Below, in pieces: positions 6,077 through 11,949 of a stretch of DNA of 11,949 nt. A program made the position numbers and the translations under genes. This DNA is from [Eubacterium] saphenum (GTDB lineage: Bacteria; Bacillota; Clostridia; Oscillospirales; Ruminococcaceae), in the NCBI GenBank assembly GCA_004554555.1, contig SFLN01000060.1, positions 1 to 11,949 on the forward strand, given 5' to 3'. Position 1 is the stretch's first letter. Each line of letters opens with the position of its first letter. The notes under the pieces are model-generated. The model searched no databases and was not told the origin of the DNA. It saw only the letters and a program-made list of their open reading frames with translations.

Positions 6077-8167
6077 TCACAAAGCGGTAAGCGGCTGCCC
6101 GTCCTCATCGTAATTCGTGTTGATAGTACCGGTAGCGTAAGCTTTGACGATATTTGCCGCCATAACTCTCGCGAACTCGCCGTGTTCCAAAATCACGCCG
6201 AACGCGATTTCGGGGTTATCGGCGGGGTAGAAGCCGACGAGCGCGGAGTTGAACTGGTAAGCGTCAGGGTGCTCGTAGTCGTCCGCCTCGGGAGTACCCG
6301 TCTTAATCGCGACATTTTCCTTGCCCACGCCGACGTAGTCGAACGGGTTAACCCAGCCCGCGCCGTCGATGTAGAAATAGTCCTGCGTTGAGGCAACGAG
6401 CTTCATTCCCTTGTGGATTGCGTCCATATAGGCGTCCATTCCGGTAAGCCCCGAGAAATCCTCGGCAACGGCTGTCGCTTTTTCGGAGATTTTCTCGGTG
6501 AAATCATAGTTGTAGACGGACTGAACAACGTGCGGCTCATAGCGCACACCCTTGTTGGCGATGGTCATCGCTTGGGTTGCGAGGTGAAGCGGCGTGAGGA
6601 GCGTTTCGGATTGACCGATACCCGCCTGCACGACGTTGCCCTCGTACCATTCCCAGCCTTTTTCCTCAAACAGCTCCATCGAAGTCATTCTGCCGGTGCT
6701 CATCGAGAGGTCGAAGCCGATATCCTTGCCCACGCCGAAGCGCCCCGCCCATTGTGCGAGCGTGTCGATACCGAGTCTGCGCGCGGTTTCGTAGAAGAAG
6801 ATGTTGCAGGAGTACATCAGCGCGGAGGACACGTTTATCGCGCCGTGAACACCCAGGCAGGTTGGCTTGAAGCCGCCGTAGTAGGTGTAGACGCCGCCGC
6901 AGGTTATGGTGCTGTCGGTGGTTATCGCGTGCTCGTTCAAGCCTGCGGTCGCGGTTATCGTTTTGAACGTTGAACCGGGGCGGTAAACGCCGTTAAGCGC
7001 GCGGTTAAACACGGGCGAATACGGCTGATTGAGGACTTCCTCGTAGTTTTCGACATAATCGTTGAGGTTATAGTTAGGGTAGCTAACCATTCCGAGCACG
7101 CCGCCCGTTTTCACGTCAAGCACGACAATCGAACCTGCCTGACAGCCCTTTCCGCGCAGATTTGTGTCGTACTTTGAGGTGTAGTGCGGCGAGTTGAGGT
7201 ATTGAATGTGGTATTCGAGCAGGTCCTGGAGGAGCTTTTGAAAATCCGCGTCAATCGTGAGCATAATCGACTTACCCGCGACAGGCTCTTTGGTAACCTC
7301 GTCGCTTATCATCAAGCCGTCCGAGCCGCGCGTTATCGTGCGGATACCGCGAGTGCCGCGCAGGGTGCTCTCAAACGCGCTTTCAACGCCGCTCATACCG
7401 ATGGTATCGTTGATGTTGTAGCCTTTGTCTTTGAGCTCTTGGTATTCCTCGGCTGAGATTGCTCCGACAGTGCCGCGGAAATGCGCAGCGACGTCGCCGT
7501 TGACGTATTCGCGCTCCCAGCTTTGCGTGATATCAACGCCGTCAAGCATTGTAGCAAGCTCTTTCAGCTCGGGCACAACGTCCTCGCTCACGTCAGAAGC
7601 AAGCACAAAAACATTCGCGTCCGAGAAATTCTTTATCGTCATCTCGTAGCGCACGCCCGCGATATAGCGGCGCATTTGCTCGGGATATTTTTCATCGACA
7701 TTATACGTTTTGTAGAGCTGGAAAATGCAGTCCTCAACGCCCGTGTAGCTTGCAACATTCAGCTTTTCCTTCATCGTCTTGACCGCCTCGGGACGCGTTT
7801 CGTCGAAAGCGTAGGGCGCGGTTTTTGAGATGGGGAGGCTGTCGTTCCATTCCTGGTTGTTCTTGATGAGAACGGTGAGGACGCGGTAGATAATCTCATT
7901 TTCGGTGCCGGAAACGAGTGAAGAACGCTGGAGATTTATGTTAAAGACGATTTTGTTGGAGTTGAGCACCTTTCCGTTGCAATCGACAATCTGACCGCGC
8001 GCGGCGTCGATTTCCTGCTCGGCTTTGTAGGTGCTTTTGGTCATTTCGAGGTACTTTTCGCCGTCAACGAGCTGCGTTTGGAGCAGCCGAATTCCGCACA
8101 TAAAAGCCGCCGCGACAACCAGCACGACCATCGTCATTGTTCGTAAAATTGAAGAGATTTTAGACAT
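6077..8167 (-). CDS. mrdA: Penicillin-binding protein 2 (elongasome class B transpeptidase)
   Basis: 696 residues from the ATG at 8167. The reading frame stays open 107 codons further upstream, but that part overlaps mreD and lacks family features. The chosen start has AGGT 8-11 bases upstream and gives a signal anchor (about 10-30). The dimerization/pedestal domain follows (about 45-290). The transpeptidase domain has SxxK at 399-402 (STFK, nucleophile Ser399), SxN at 453-455 (SCN) and KTGT at 622-625. It cross-links new peptidoglycan in the side wall with RodA and the MreBCD complex, outside the cytoplasmic membrane. Its position right after mreD fits the elongation PBP2 rather than the divisome FtsI. 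The usual partner gene rodA is not in the window. A 128-bp spacer with a hairpin separates it from mreD. Confidence 0.93.
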   Translation of the reverse strand: MSKISSILRTMTMVVLVVAAAFMCGIRLLQTQLVDGEKYLEMTKSTYKAEQEIDAARGQIVDCNGKVLNSNKIVFNINLQRSSLVSGTENEIIYRVLTVLIKNNQEWNDSLPISKTAPYAFDETRPEAVKTMKEKLNVASYTGVEDCIFQLYKTYNVDEKYPEQMRRYIAGVRYEMTIKNFSDANVFVLASDVSEDVVPELKELATMLDGVDITQSWEREYVNGDVAAHFRGTVGAISAEEYQELKDKGYNINDTIGMSGVESAFESTLRGTRGIRTITRGSDGLMISDEVTKEPVAGKSIMLTIDADFQKLLQDLLEYHIQYLNSPHYTSKYDTNLRGKGCQAGSIVVLDVKTGGVLGMVSYPNYNLNDYVENYEEVLNQPYSPVFNRALNGVYRPGSTFKTITATAGLNEHAITTDSTITCGGVYTYYGGFKPTCLGVHGAINVSSALMYSCNIFFYETARRLGIDTLAQWAGRFGVGKDIGFDLSMSTGRMTSMELFEEKGWEWYEGNVVQAGIGQSETLLTPLHLATQAMTIANKGVRYEPHVVQSVYNYDFTEKISEKATAVAEDFSGLTGMDAYMDAIHKGMKLVASTQDYFYIDGAGWVNPFDYVGVGKENVAIKTGTPEADDYEHPDAYQFNSALVGFYPADNPEIAFGVILEHGEFARVMAANIVKAYATGTINTNYDEDGQPLTAL

Positions 8168-8187
8168 ATTTATACCTGTAAAACCAA

Positions 8188-8215
8188 GGCAGTTCCGCAA
8201 AATCGCGGCGCTGCC
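8188..8215. promoter_or_regulatory. Hairpin in the mreD-PBP2 spacer
   Basis: GGCAG (8188-8192) pairs with CTGCC (8211-8215) and CCGC (8195-8198) pairs with GCGG (8205-8208), with a 2x2 internal loop and a 6-nt apical loop. On the minus strand it ends 20 bp before the PBP2 start and is followed by TTGGTTTT, so it could be a weak attenuator or an mRNA stability element. The 10-mer CCGCAAAATC of this hairpin recurs as a direct repeat at 8248-8257. Function is inferred only. Confidence 0.4.
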
Positions 8216-8295
8216 GTAACAATTTTTTGCAAACCATTTCCCGCGTCCCGCAAAATCCCGTTCAACGAGCGCGGCTTTCGGCAACAAACGCGCGT

Positions 8296-8892
8296 TTATT
8301 CCGTTTCCTTGCTTTCCGAGTCCTCGGCACTGCGCGCGGATTCCTCGAGCTTGCGTTTTTCGTCGGGACGGAGCTTCTTGACGATGAACGCGACCAAGAG
8401 GTACACGGGCGCGGCGAGTAAAACCGAGCCGCCGTAAGCGGGCAAAATCACGCTCACGAAGGAAATGCCGAATTGCGCGCCTTCCCACACCCAGTGGAGA
8501 AAAACGGTATCGAGCAGCGCGATAATCACGGAAACTGCCGCGTTTATCACGAAGTGCGAGGCGACGTTCACCTTAATCCATAACCGCGACAAAAGCGACA
8601 CCACGGGACACGCGCAAAGCAGCCAAAGCGCGTAAAATCCGGCAGTTGTGCCGCTTGCGATATCGAGCATAAGTCCGCAGACCGCGCCGAAAATACCCGC
8701 CGCAAGGTCGCCCTCGAACATAGCGACAGCGATAGCCAGCGGGATTATCGCGAACGGACACCAGCCCCTAATCACGGGGTTTCGCAAAAACACGAACATT
8801 ATCAGAAGCGCCGCCGAATAGAGCGCCCACCGCAGTATAACGCGCAGGGTTGCCTTACGGGAGCGCGATTTTATCCACGAAGTTTTTTTCAT
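8296..8892 (-). CDS. mreD: Rod shape-determining protein MreD
   Basis: 198 residues, mostly hydrophobic, with about five membrane segments (near 18-36, 46-59, 62-80, 84-104 and 112-172 in several passes). The family motif FEGDLAAGIFGAVCGLMLD (59-77) is present. MreD is an inner-membrane component of the elongasome that works with MreC to link cytoplasmic MreB filaments with PBP2 and RodA. The C-terminus (about 173-198) is a charged, acidic cytoplasmic tail. The start at 8892 lies 4 bp after the mreC stop, and the GAGTGAG ribosome binding region overlaps that stop, which suggests translational coupling. Confidence 0.9.
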   Translation of the reverse strand: MKKTSWIKSRSRKATLRVILRWALYSAALLIMFVFLRNPVIRGWCPFAIIPLAIAVAMFEGDLAAGIFGAVCGLMLDIASGTTAGFYALWLLCACPVVSLLSRLWIKVNVASHFVINAAVSVIIALLDTVFLHWVWEGAQFGISFVSVILPAYGGSVLLAAPVYLLVAFIVKKLRPDEKRKLEESARSAEDSESKETE

Positions 8893-8896
8893 AATC

Positions 8897-9760
8897 TCAC
8901 TCGTTTATCTCAAAGGGAATGCCCTTGCCGTCGAAATCGGTTACCACGAAAGCGCTTGTGACGCCGAAGATATCGACAGCGGGCTTAATCAGCGCGTGTT
9001 TGGAAAGACCGTTGGGGTCGTCGTAGACCTCGGTAACGGTTCCCACCAGAATATCGTCGGGGAACAAGCCGCTTTTACCCGAGGTGAAGATGATATCGCC
9101 TTCCTTGATGTCCGCGTCCTTCAGGATATCGCTCATAAGGCAAAGACCTTTTTTGGCGCTTTCGAGGTCGTTTTCGATAACGCCGGTTGCTTTTGAGCGC
9201 ATTGTGAACACGCCGACCTTAACCTGCGGGCTGATGATTGTGGTAACCTTTGCGTAGTTGTCGGCAATCGAGGTAATTCTCCCGACAAGCCCGACCGAGG
9301 TTACCACGGGGTCGTTGAGCGAAAGACCGGAGCTGGTTCCCGAGCTGATTGTGAAGCCGCCGTAGAGGTCGTTTGCGTTTCTGGCAACGATAGCGCACGG
9401 CTCTGAGAAGATGAAATCCTTGTTTTTCTCCTTCAGCCCGAGCATTTCGCGGAGCTGCTCGTTCTCATCGCGAAGCGACTCGTAGTCCATTGTGTGCTTG
9501 TACATTTCGGTGAGCTTAGCGGAGAGCTCCTCGTTCTGACTCTTGTAGGTATCGGCGTTCACGAGCTTGTCGATAAAGCCCGAAACGCCGTCTGCAATCC
9601 AGTTTGCGGCGGCGGTGAACGGATATGTCAAAGCGTTGAGGATTTGCTCGGGACCGGACTGCGTGCCGACGTTGACTGCGACGTAGGTCATAAGCCCCAT
9701 AAGCAGCGCGGCGACGCAAATCAAGATTTTGAACTTAATGCTGTGAAAAAATTCTTTCAT
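8897..9760 (-). CDS. mreC: Rod shape-determining protein MreC
   Basis: 287 residues: a short cytoplasmic N-terminus, one membrane anchor (about 12-31), a coiled coil (about 70-112) and the two beta-barrel domains of extracytoplasmic MreC (about 115-272). Family landmarks are LREMLGLK (103-110), DPVVTSVGLVGRI (150-162) and GDIIFTSGKSGLFP (221-234). MreC is the outer scaffold that activates PBP2. The start is fixed: a TGA in the same frame at 9788-9790 leaves no other start codon upstream of the ATG at 9760. That ATG nevertheless has no Shine-Dalgarno sequence, and the preceding bases (CAACCTCT) are pyrimidine-rich. The gene follows mreB after a 150-bp structured spacer. Confidence 0.93.
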   Translation of the reverse strand: MKEFFHSIKFKILICVAALLMGLMTYVAVNVGTQSGPEQILNALTYPFTAAANWIADGVSGFIDKLVNADTYKSQNEELSAKLTEMYKHTMDYESLRDENEQLREMLGLKEKNKDFIFSEPCAIVARNANDLYGGFTISSGTSSGLSLNDPVVTSVGLVGRITSIADNYAKVTTIISPQVKVGVFTMRSKATGVIENDLESAKKGLCLMSDILKDADIKEGDIIFTSGKSGLFPDDILVGTVTEVYDDPNGLSKHALIKPAVDIFGVTSAFVVTDFDGKGIPFEINE

Positions 9761-9784
9761 AGAGGTTGAGTTGTGTTTTTCGGA

Positions 9785-9902
9785 GCTTCACCGCGCGGCT
9801 TTTGGCTAAACGCAGCCGTTTCACGTCAAACACGCGTTCTTGCAATTAATTTCACGTTGAACAGCCGATATTAGCGAAAACCGTTTTGCAGAGCGGTGAA
9901 GC
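9785..9902. promoter_or_regulatory. Inverted repeat enclosing the mreB-mreC spacer
   Basis: GCTTCACCGC at 9785-9794 is an exact reverse complement of GCGGTGAAGC at 9893-9902. The arms start 8 bp after the mreB stop and end 24 bp before the mreC start, so the transcript of the spacer could close into one domain of about 118 nt. Inside are smaller pairings on the minus strand, such as AAACG/CGTTT and GGCT/AGCC, and a repeated ACGTGAAA. No -10/-35 pair for mreC is evident. It could be a structured leader or processing element. No known RNA family was recognised. Confidence 0.4.
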
Positions 9903-9910
9903 GAGATTTA

Positions 9911-10930
9911 TCAGTAAATTGTTTCGTCCTCGGAGAGAACATCTTCGAGCTTGTCGATATTTTCGAGAACCTTTCCGGTGCCGTCGGCAACGCAGTCGAG
10001 CGGTCTCTCGGCGATTTTGACGGGCATACCGGTTTCCTCGTGAATGAGCTTGTCAAGACCGCGAAGGAGCGCGCCGCCGCCTGCAAGCATGATACCGCTT
10101 TCGATGATGTCTGCGGCAAGCTCGGGCGGGCACTTTTCGAGGGTAGTCTTGATAGCGTCGATGACGTGGGAAAGCGGCTCGGAGAGGGCTTCTCTGACTT
10201 CCTCGCTGGTGATGGTGATATTCTCGGGCAAGCCGTTGAGGAGGTTGCGCCCGCGGATATCCATAACAGGCTCTTTCTCATCGGTTTTTGCCGCTGAGCC
10301 GATGCCTGTTTTGATATTTTCGGCGGTTCTTTCACCGATGAGGAGGTTGTATTTTTTCTTGATATAGTTGATGATTGCGGAGTCAAACTCATCGCCGGCA
10401 ACTCTGACGGAGCGTGCCGTAACGATACCGCCGAGCGAAATTATAGCAACCTCGCTTGTACCGCCGCCGATATCGACAATCATACTGCCCATCGGCTCTG
10501 CGACGGGCAGACCCGCGCCGATAGCGGCAGCCATAGGCTCTTCGATAATGGAAACGCGCTTTGCGCCTGCCTGCTGAGCGGCCTCTTTAACGGCTCTGCG
10601 CTCAACCTCGGTTACACCCGACGGAATGCAGATGATAACGCGTGCTTTTCCTCTGCCCTTGAGGGCTTTTTTGATGAACTGACCGAGCATAATTGACGTC
10701 ATATCGAAATCCGCGATAACGCCGTCCTTGAGCGGTCTTACAGCGGTGATAGAGCCGGGGGTACGACCGATAACGTCCTTTGCCTCCTGCCCGACATAGC
10801 GCACCTGACCTGCCTTTTTGTCAACCGCAACCACGGACGGTTCGCGGATAATAATGCCTTTTCCTCTCATATAAACGAGCGTGTTAGCTGTTCCGAGGTC
10901 GATACCGATATCTTTGTTAATTCCGAACAT
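9911..10930 (-). CDS. mreB: Actin-like rod shape-determining protein MreB
   Basis: 339 residues, the family length. Nucleotide-binding motifs of the actin/Hsp70 fold are all present: phosphate 1 IDLGTANT (10-17), connect 1 near IEEPMAAAIGAG (129-140), phosphate 2 VDIGGGTSE (152-160) and the adenosine motif LAGGGALL (282-289). MreB forms ATP-dependent filaments under the membrane that orient side-wall synthesis. Genes of the paralogues Mbl and MreBH look alike, but the position before mreC supports mreB. The ATG at 10930 follows a GGAGG site with a 9-nt spacer. It is the first gene of the mreB-mreC-mreD-PBP2 run and has its own promoter. Confidence 0.96.
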   Translation of the reverse strand: MFGINKDIGIDLGTANTLVYMRGKGIIIREPSVVAVDKKAGQVRYVGQEAKDVIGRTPGSITAVRPLKDGVIADFDMTSIMLGQFIKKALKGRGKARVIICIPSGVTEVERRAVKEAAQQAGAKRVSIIEEPMAAAIGAGLPVAEPMGSMIVDIGGGTSEVAIISLGGIVTARSVRVAGDEFDSAIINYIKKKYNLLIGERTAENIKTGIGSAAKTDEKEPVMDIRGRNLLNGLPENITITSEEVREALSEPLSHVIDAIKTTLEKCPPELAADIIESGIMLAGGGALLRGLDKLIHEETGMPVKIAERPLDCVADGTGKVLENIDKLEDVLSEDETIY

Positions 10931-10996
10931 TTAGATTTTCCTCCAACGAATGTATATTGAGAATAAAATAAATTTGAATATTTTTACCCAACTTAT

Positions 10997-11025
10997 ATTA
11001 TAGCATTATTTTTGCCGTCTTACAA
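10997..11025 (-). promoter_or_regulatory. Sigma-A promoter of the mreB operon
   Basis: On the minus strand -35 TTGTAA (11020-11025), a 17-bp spacer and a perfect -10 TATAAT (10997-11002) lie about 65 bp before the mreB start. The leader between promoter and ribosome binding site is A/T-rich without clear structure. The zinc-finger gene upstream ends in its own terminator, so this is the main start of the operon. Confidence 0.75.
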
Positions 11026-11094
11026 TATATTATTTATCATAAATTTTACTTTTTTCTTTAAAGATTTTTGTGATTTTGAACAAACAAAATTGGC

Positions 11095-11125
11095 AAAACA
11101 AAAAGGCAAGCCGAAACCTGCCTTT
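11095..11125 (-). terminator. Intrinsic terminator of the zinc-finger membrane protein gene
   Basis: AAAGGCAAG at 11102-11110 pairs with CCTGCCTTT at 11117-11125 (9 bp including one G-U pair in the minus-strand RNA) around a 6-nt loop. On the minus strand the stem runs into TTGTTTT. It lies 27 bp past the stop codon at 11153. Confidence 0.75.
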
Positions 11126-11152
11126 AAAATGTTGATGTGAGCTGTTTTGGAG

Positions 11153-11530
11153 TTAGGATTTGGGCGTGTCGCATTTTTCGCAGAATTTGCGAGTGCCAAA
11201 ATTAGAATATCCGCATGTTGGGCATTTCCAATAATCCGACGCCTGACTTGCGGCAAAAAGTGAAGCTTTGCCGTTCGATACCTCGCTTGCCGGAGCGGTG
11301 CTTGAAGCGCTGTTTCTTGACATTTTTTCAAGAAGCTCACGGCTTTCTCTAATGTTTTCCGCCATTTCGACAACCATACCGAAAGCTGAAAAAATAATCA
11401 AGGTTGCAACCCAGCCGCCCAGCATAACCAAGAATTCCCAGCCGTGAACCGAAGTGCCGAATACTATTGACAGAATAAAGCACGCAACAACCCCAATCCA
11501 CAAAACCACTTTGCAGATTTTTGTAAACAT
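11153..11530 (-). CDS. Small two-TM membrane protein with RanBP2-like zinc finger
   Basis: 125 residues, starting at the ATG at 11530, which has GGGAGG six bases upstream. A slightly longer reading from a TTG at 11545 would place the ribosome binding site inside the gene. Two membrane helices (about 6-26 and 32-53) are followed by a charged linker (about 55-75), a Ser/Ala-rich stretch (74-98) and a C-terminal zinc finger. The finger is WKCPTC (101-106) plus CEKC (117-120). Its spacing fits W-x-C-x2-C-x3-N-x6-C-x2-C, the pattern of RanBP2-type fingers. Eukaryotic fingers of this type bind RNA or ubiquitin. The role in bacteria is not known to me and the function here is unknown. It has its own promoter and terminator, so it is a single-gene unit divergent from a Xre regulator. 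Confidence 0.85.
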   Translation of the reverse strand: MFTKICKVVLWIGVVACFILSIVFGTSVHGWEFLVMLGGWVATLIIFSAFGMVVEMAENIRESRELLEKMSRNSASSTAPASEVSNGKASLFAASQASDYWKCPTCGYSNFGTRKFCEKCDTPKS

Positions 11531-11581
11531 AAAAATTCCTCCCAAAAATGTAAAAATATGTCGGTCTTTAACCGCAAGATA

Positions 11582-11610
11582 ATTATAACATCTTTTTCGG
11601 GAAAAGTCAA
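11582..11610 (-). promoter_or_regulatory. Strong sigma-A promoter of the zinc-finger gene
   Basis: Minus strand: -35 TTGACT (11605-11610), exactly 17 bp, then an extended -10, TGT-TATAAT (hexamer 11582-11587). This is close to the consensus and is the best promoter in the window. The leader is about 45 nt. Confidence 0.85.
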
Positions 11611-11636
11611 TACTATATTAATTTATTTTATTAGTT

Positions 11637-11666
11637 AGTATACTGTATTGTTTTTGTTAATATAAT
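11637..11666 (+). promoter_or_regulatory. Possible promoter/operator of the Xre gene
   Basis: A TATAAT (11661-11666) lies 26 bp before the Xre start codon, with no good -35 at the usual distance. In that place is the 8-bp palindrome AGTATACT (11637-11644). The hexamer CAATAC at 11608-11613, which touches the -35 of the divergent promoter, recurs inverted as GTATTG at 11645-11650. This could be an operator for autoregulation, but the evidence is sequence symmetry alone. Confidence 0.35.
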
Positions 11667-11692
11667 AACTTACAATAAAAGCGGGTGATAAA

Positions 11693-11949
11693 ATGGACAA
11701 TACAAAATGCTTTAAATACGGGGAGCGCCTGCGGGCTTTGCGAAAGGAGTGCGGATTGTCGCAGGAAGAGGTTGCACTGCGGGCGGATATAACTCCCTCA
11801 TATTACGGACAGCTTGAGCGCGGAACGGCAAATCCCACGGTTTCCATGCTTGAAAAGATATGCGCGGTTATGGGGTTTACGATAAGCGAAATATTTACTG
11901 AAACAAACACAAATATGTTCAACATAGATTCGCTCTCGGTGCAGATACT
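11693..11949 (+). CDS. Xre-family HTH transcriptional regulator (3' end beyond window)
   Basis: The first 85 residues are visible and the frame is open at the window end. An HTH_3 (Cro/C1-type) domain covers about residues 8-66: the start helix YGERLRALRKECGLSQEE, the recognition helix around TPSYYGQLERG (34-44) and NPTVSMLEKICAVMG. The ATG at 11693 follows GGGTGAT. The part after residue 68 is too short to identify a second domain. It is the only plus-strand gene and is divergent from the zinc-finger membrane protein, so it may regulate that gene or itself. Its downstream neighbour is not visible. Confidence 0.88.
   Translation, partial: MDNTKCFKYGERLRALRKECGLSQEEVALRADITPSYYGQLERGTANPTVSMLEKICAVMGFTISEIFTETNTNMFNIDSLSVQI

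Noticed and set aside
8168..8488. 107-codon N-terminal extension of PBP2
   Set aside because: It overlaps the well-supported mreD gene and encodes an Arg-rich sequence unlike PBP2. The ATG at 8167 gives a normal signal anchor.
11020..11373. Minus-strand open frame of 117 codons running past the zinc-finger gene
   Set aside because: It overlaps the zinc-finger gene in another frame and runs through its terminator and the mreB promoter.
1..11949. CRISPR, toxin-antitoxin, phage defence, insertion sequence or tRNA/rRNA
   Set aside because: No regularly spaced repeats, transposase, integrase, cloverleaf structure or defence-type domain was seen. The content is core shape, division and repair genes.

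Overview
This is a chromosomal core-gene segment that looks like a Gram-positive anaerobe of class Clostridia, perhaps a gut Ruminococcaceae/Oscillospirales relative. The reasons are the Firmicutes-type gene order, a MutS2 with a Smr domain, an 8-residue-compact methylglyoxal synthase of the Bacillus/Clostridium type, strong GGAGG-like ribosome binding sites and clean sigma-A promoters. The genus assignment is inference only. All genes but the last lie on the minus strand, so the transcription order runs from high to low coordinates.

Right end (10931-11949): a divergent pair. A small two-TM membrane protein with a C-terminal RanBP2-like zinc finger (minus) faces a Xre-type HTH regulator (plus, cut by the window end). 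They share a 162-bp intergenic region with an excellent sigma-A promoter for the zinc-finger gene. That gene ends in an intrinsic terminator, and the mreB promoter follows.

Middle (6077-10930): the cell-elongation cluster mreB-mreC-mreD-PBP2, which makes the MreB filament, its membrane adaptors and the class B transpeptidase for side-wall peptidoglycan. Two spacers inside it (mreB-mreC, about 150 bp, and mreD-PBP2, 128 bp) are unusually long and hold inverted repeats. The mreC start has no visible Shine-Dalgarno sequence.

Left of that (4734-5903): minD-mgsA, with its own sigma-A promoter and a clear intrinsic terminator. In many Clostridia the order is mreBCD-pbp2-minCDE-rodA-mgsA. Here minC, minE and rodA are absent, MinD lacks the usual C-terminal membrane-targeting helix, and MgsA lacks the usual catalytic aspartate. 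These are the most unusual points in the window.

Left end (1-4714): recO, mutS2 and a membrane HD-GYP phosphodiesterase, closely spaced and probably co-transcribed. They are followed by about 220 bp of non-coding DNA with two strong hairpins that resemble an interspersed intergenic repeat.

I found no rRNA, tRNA, CRISPR array, transposase or defence system. I do not see a clearly novel system. The best leads are small deviations in an otherwise housekeeping region.
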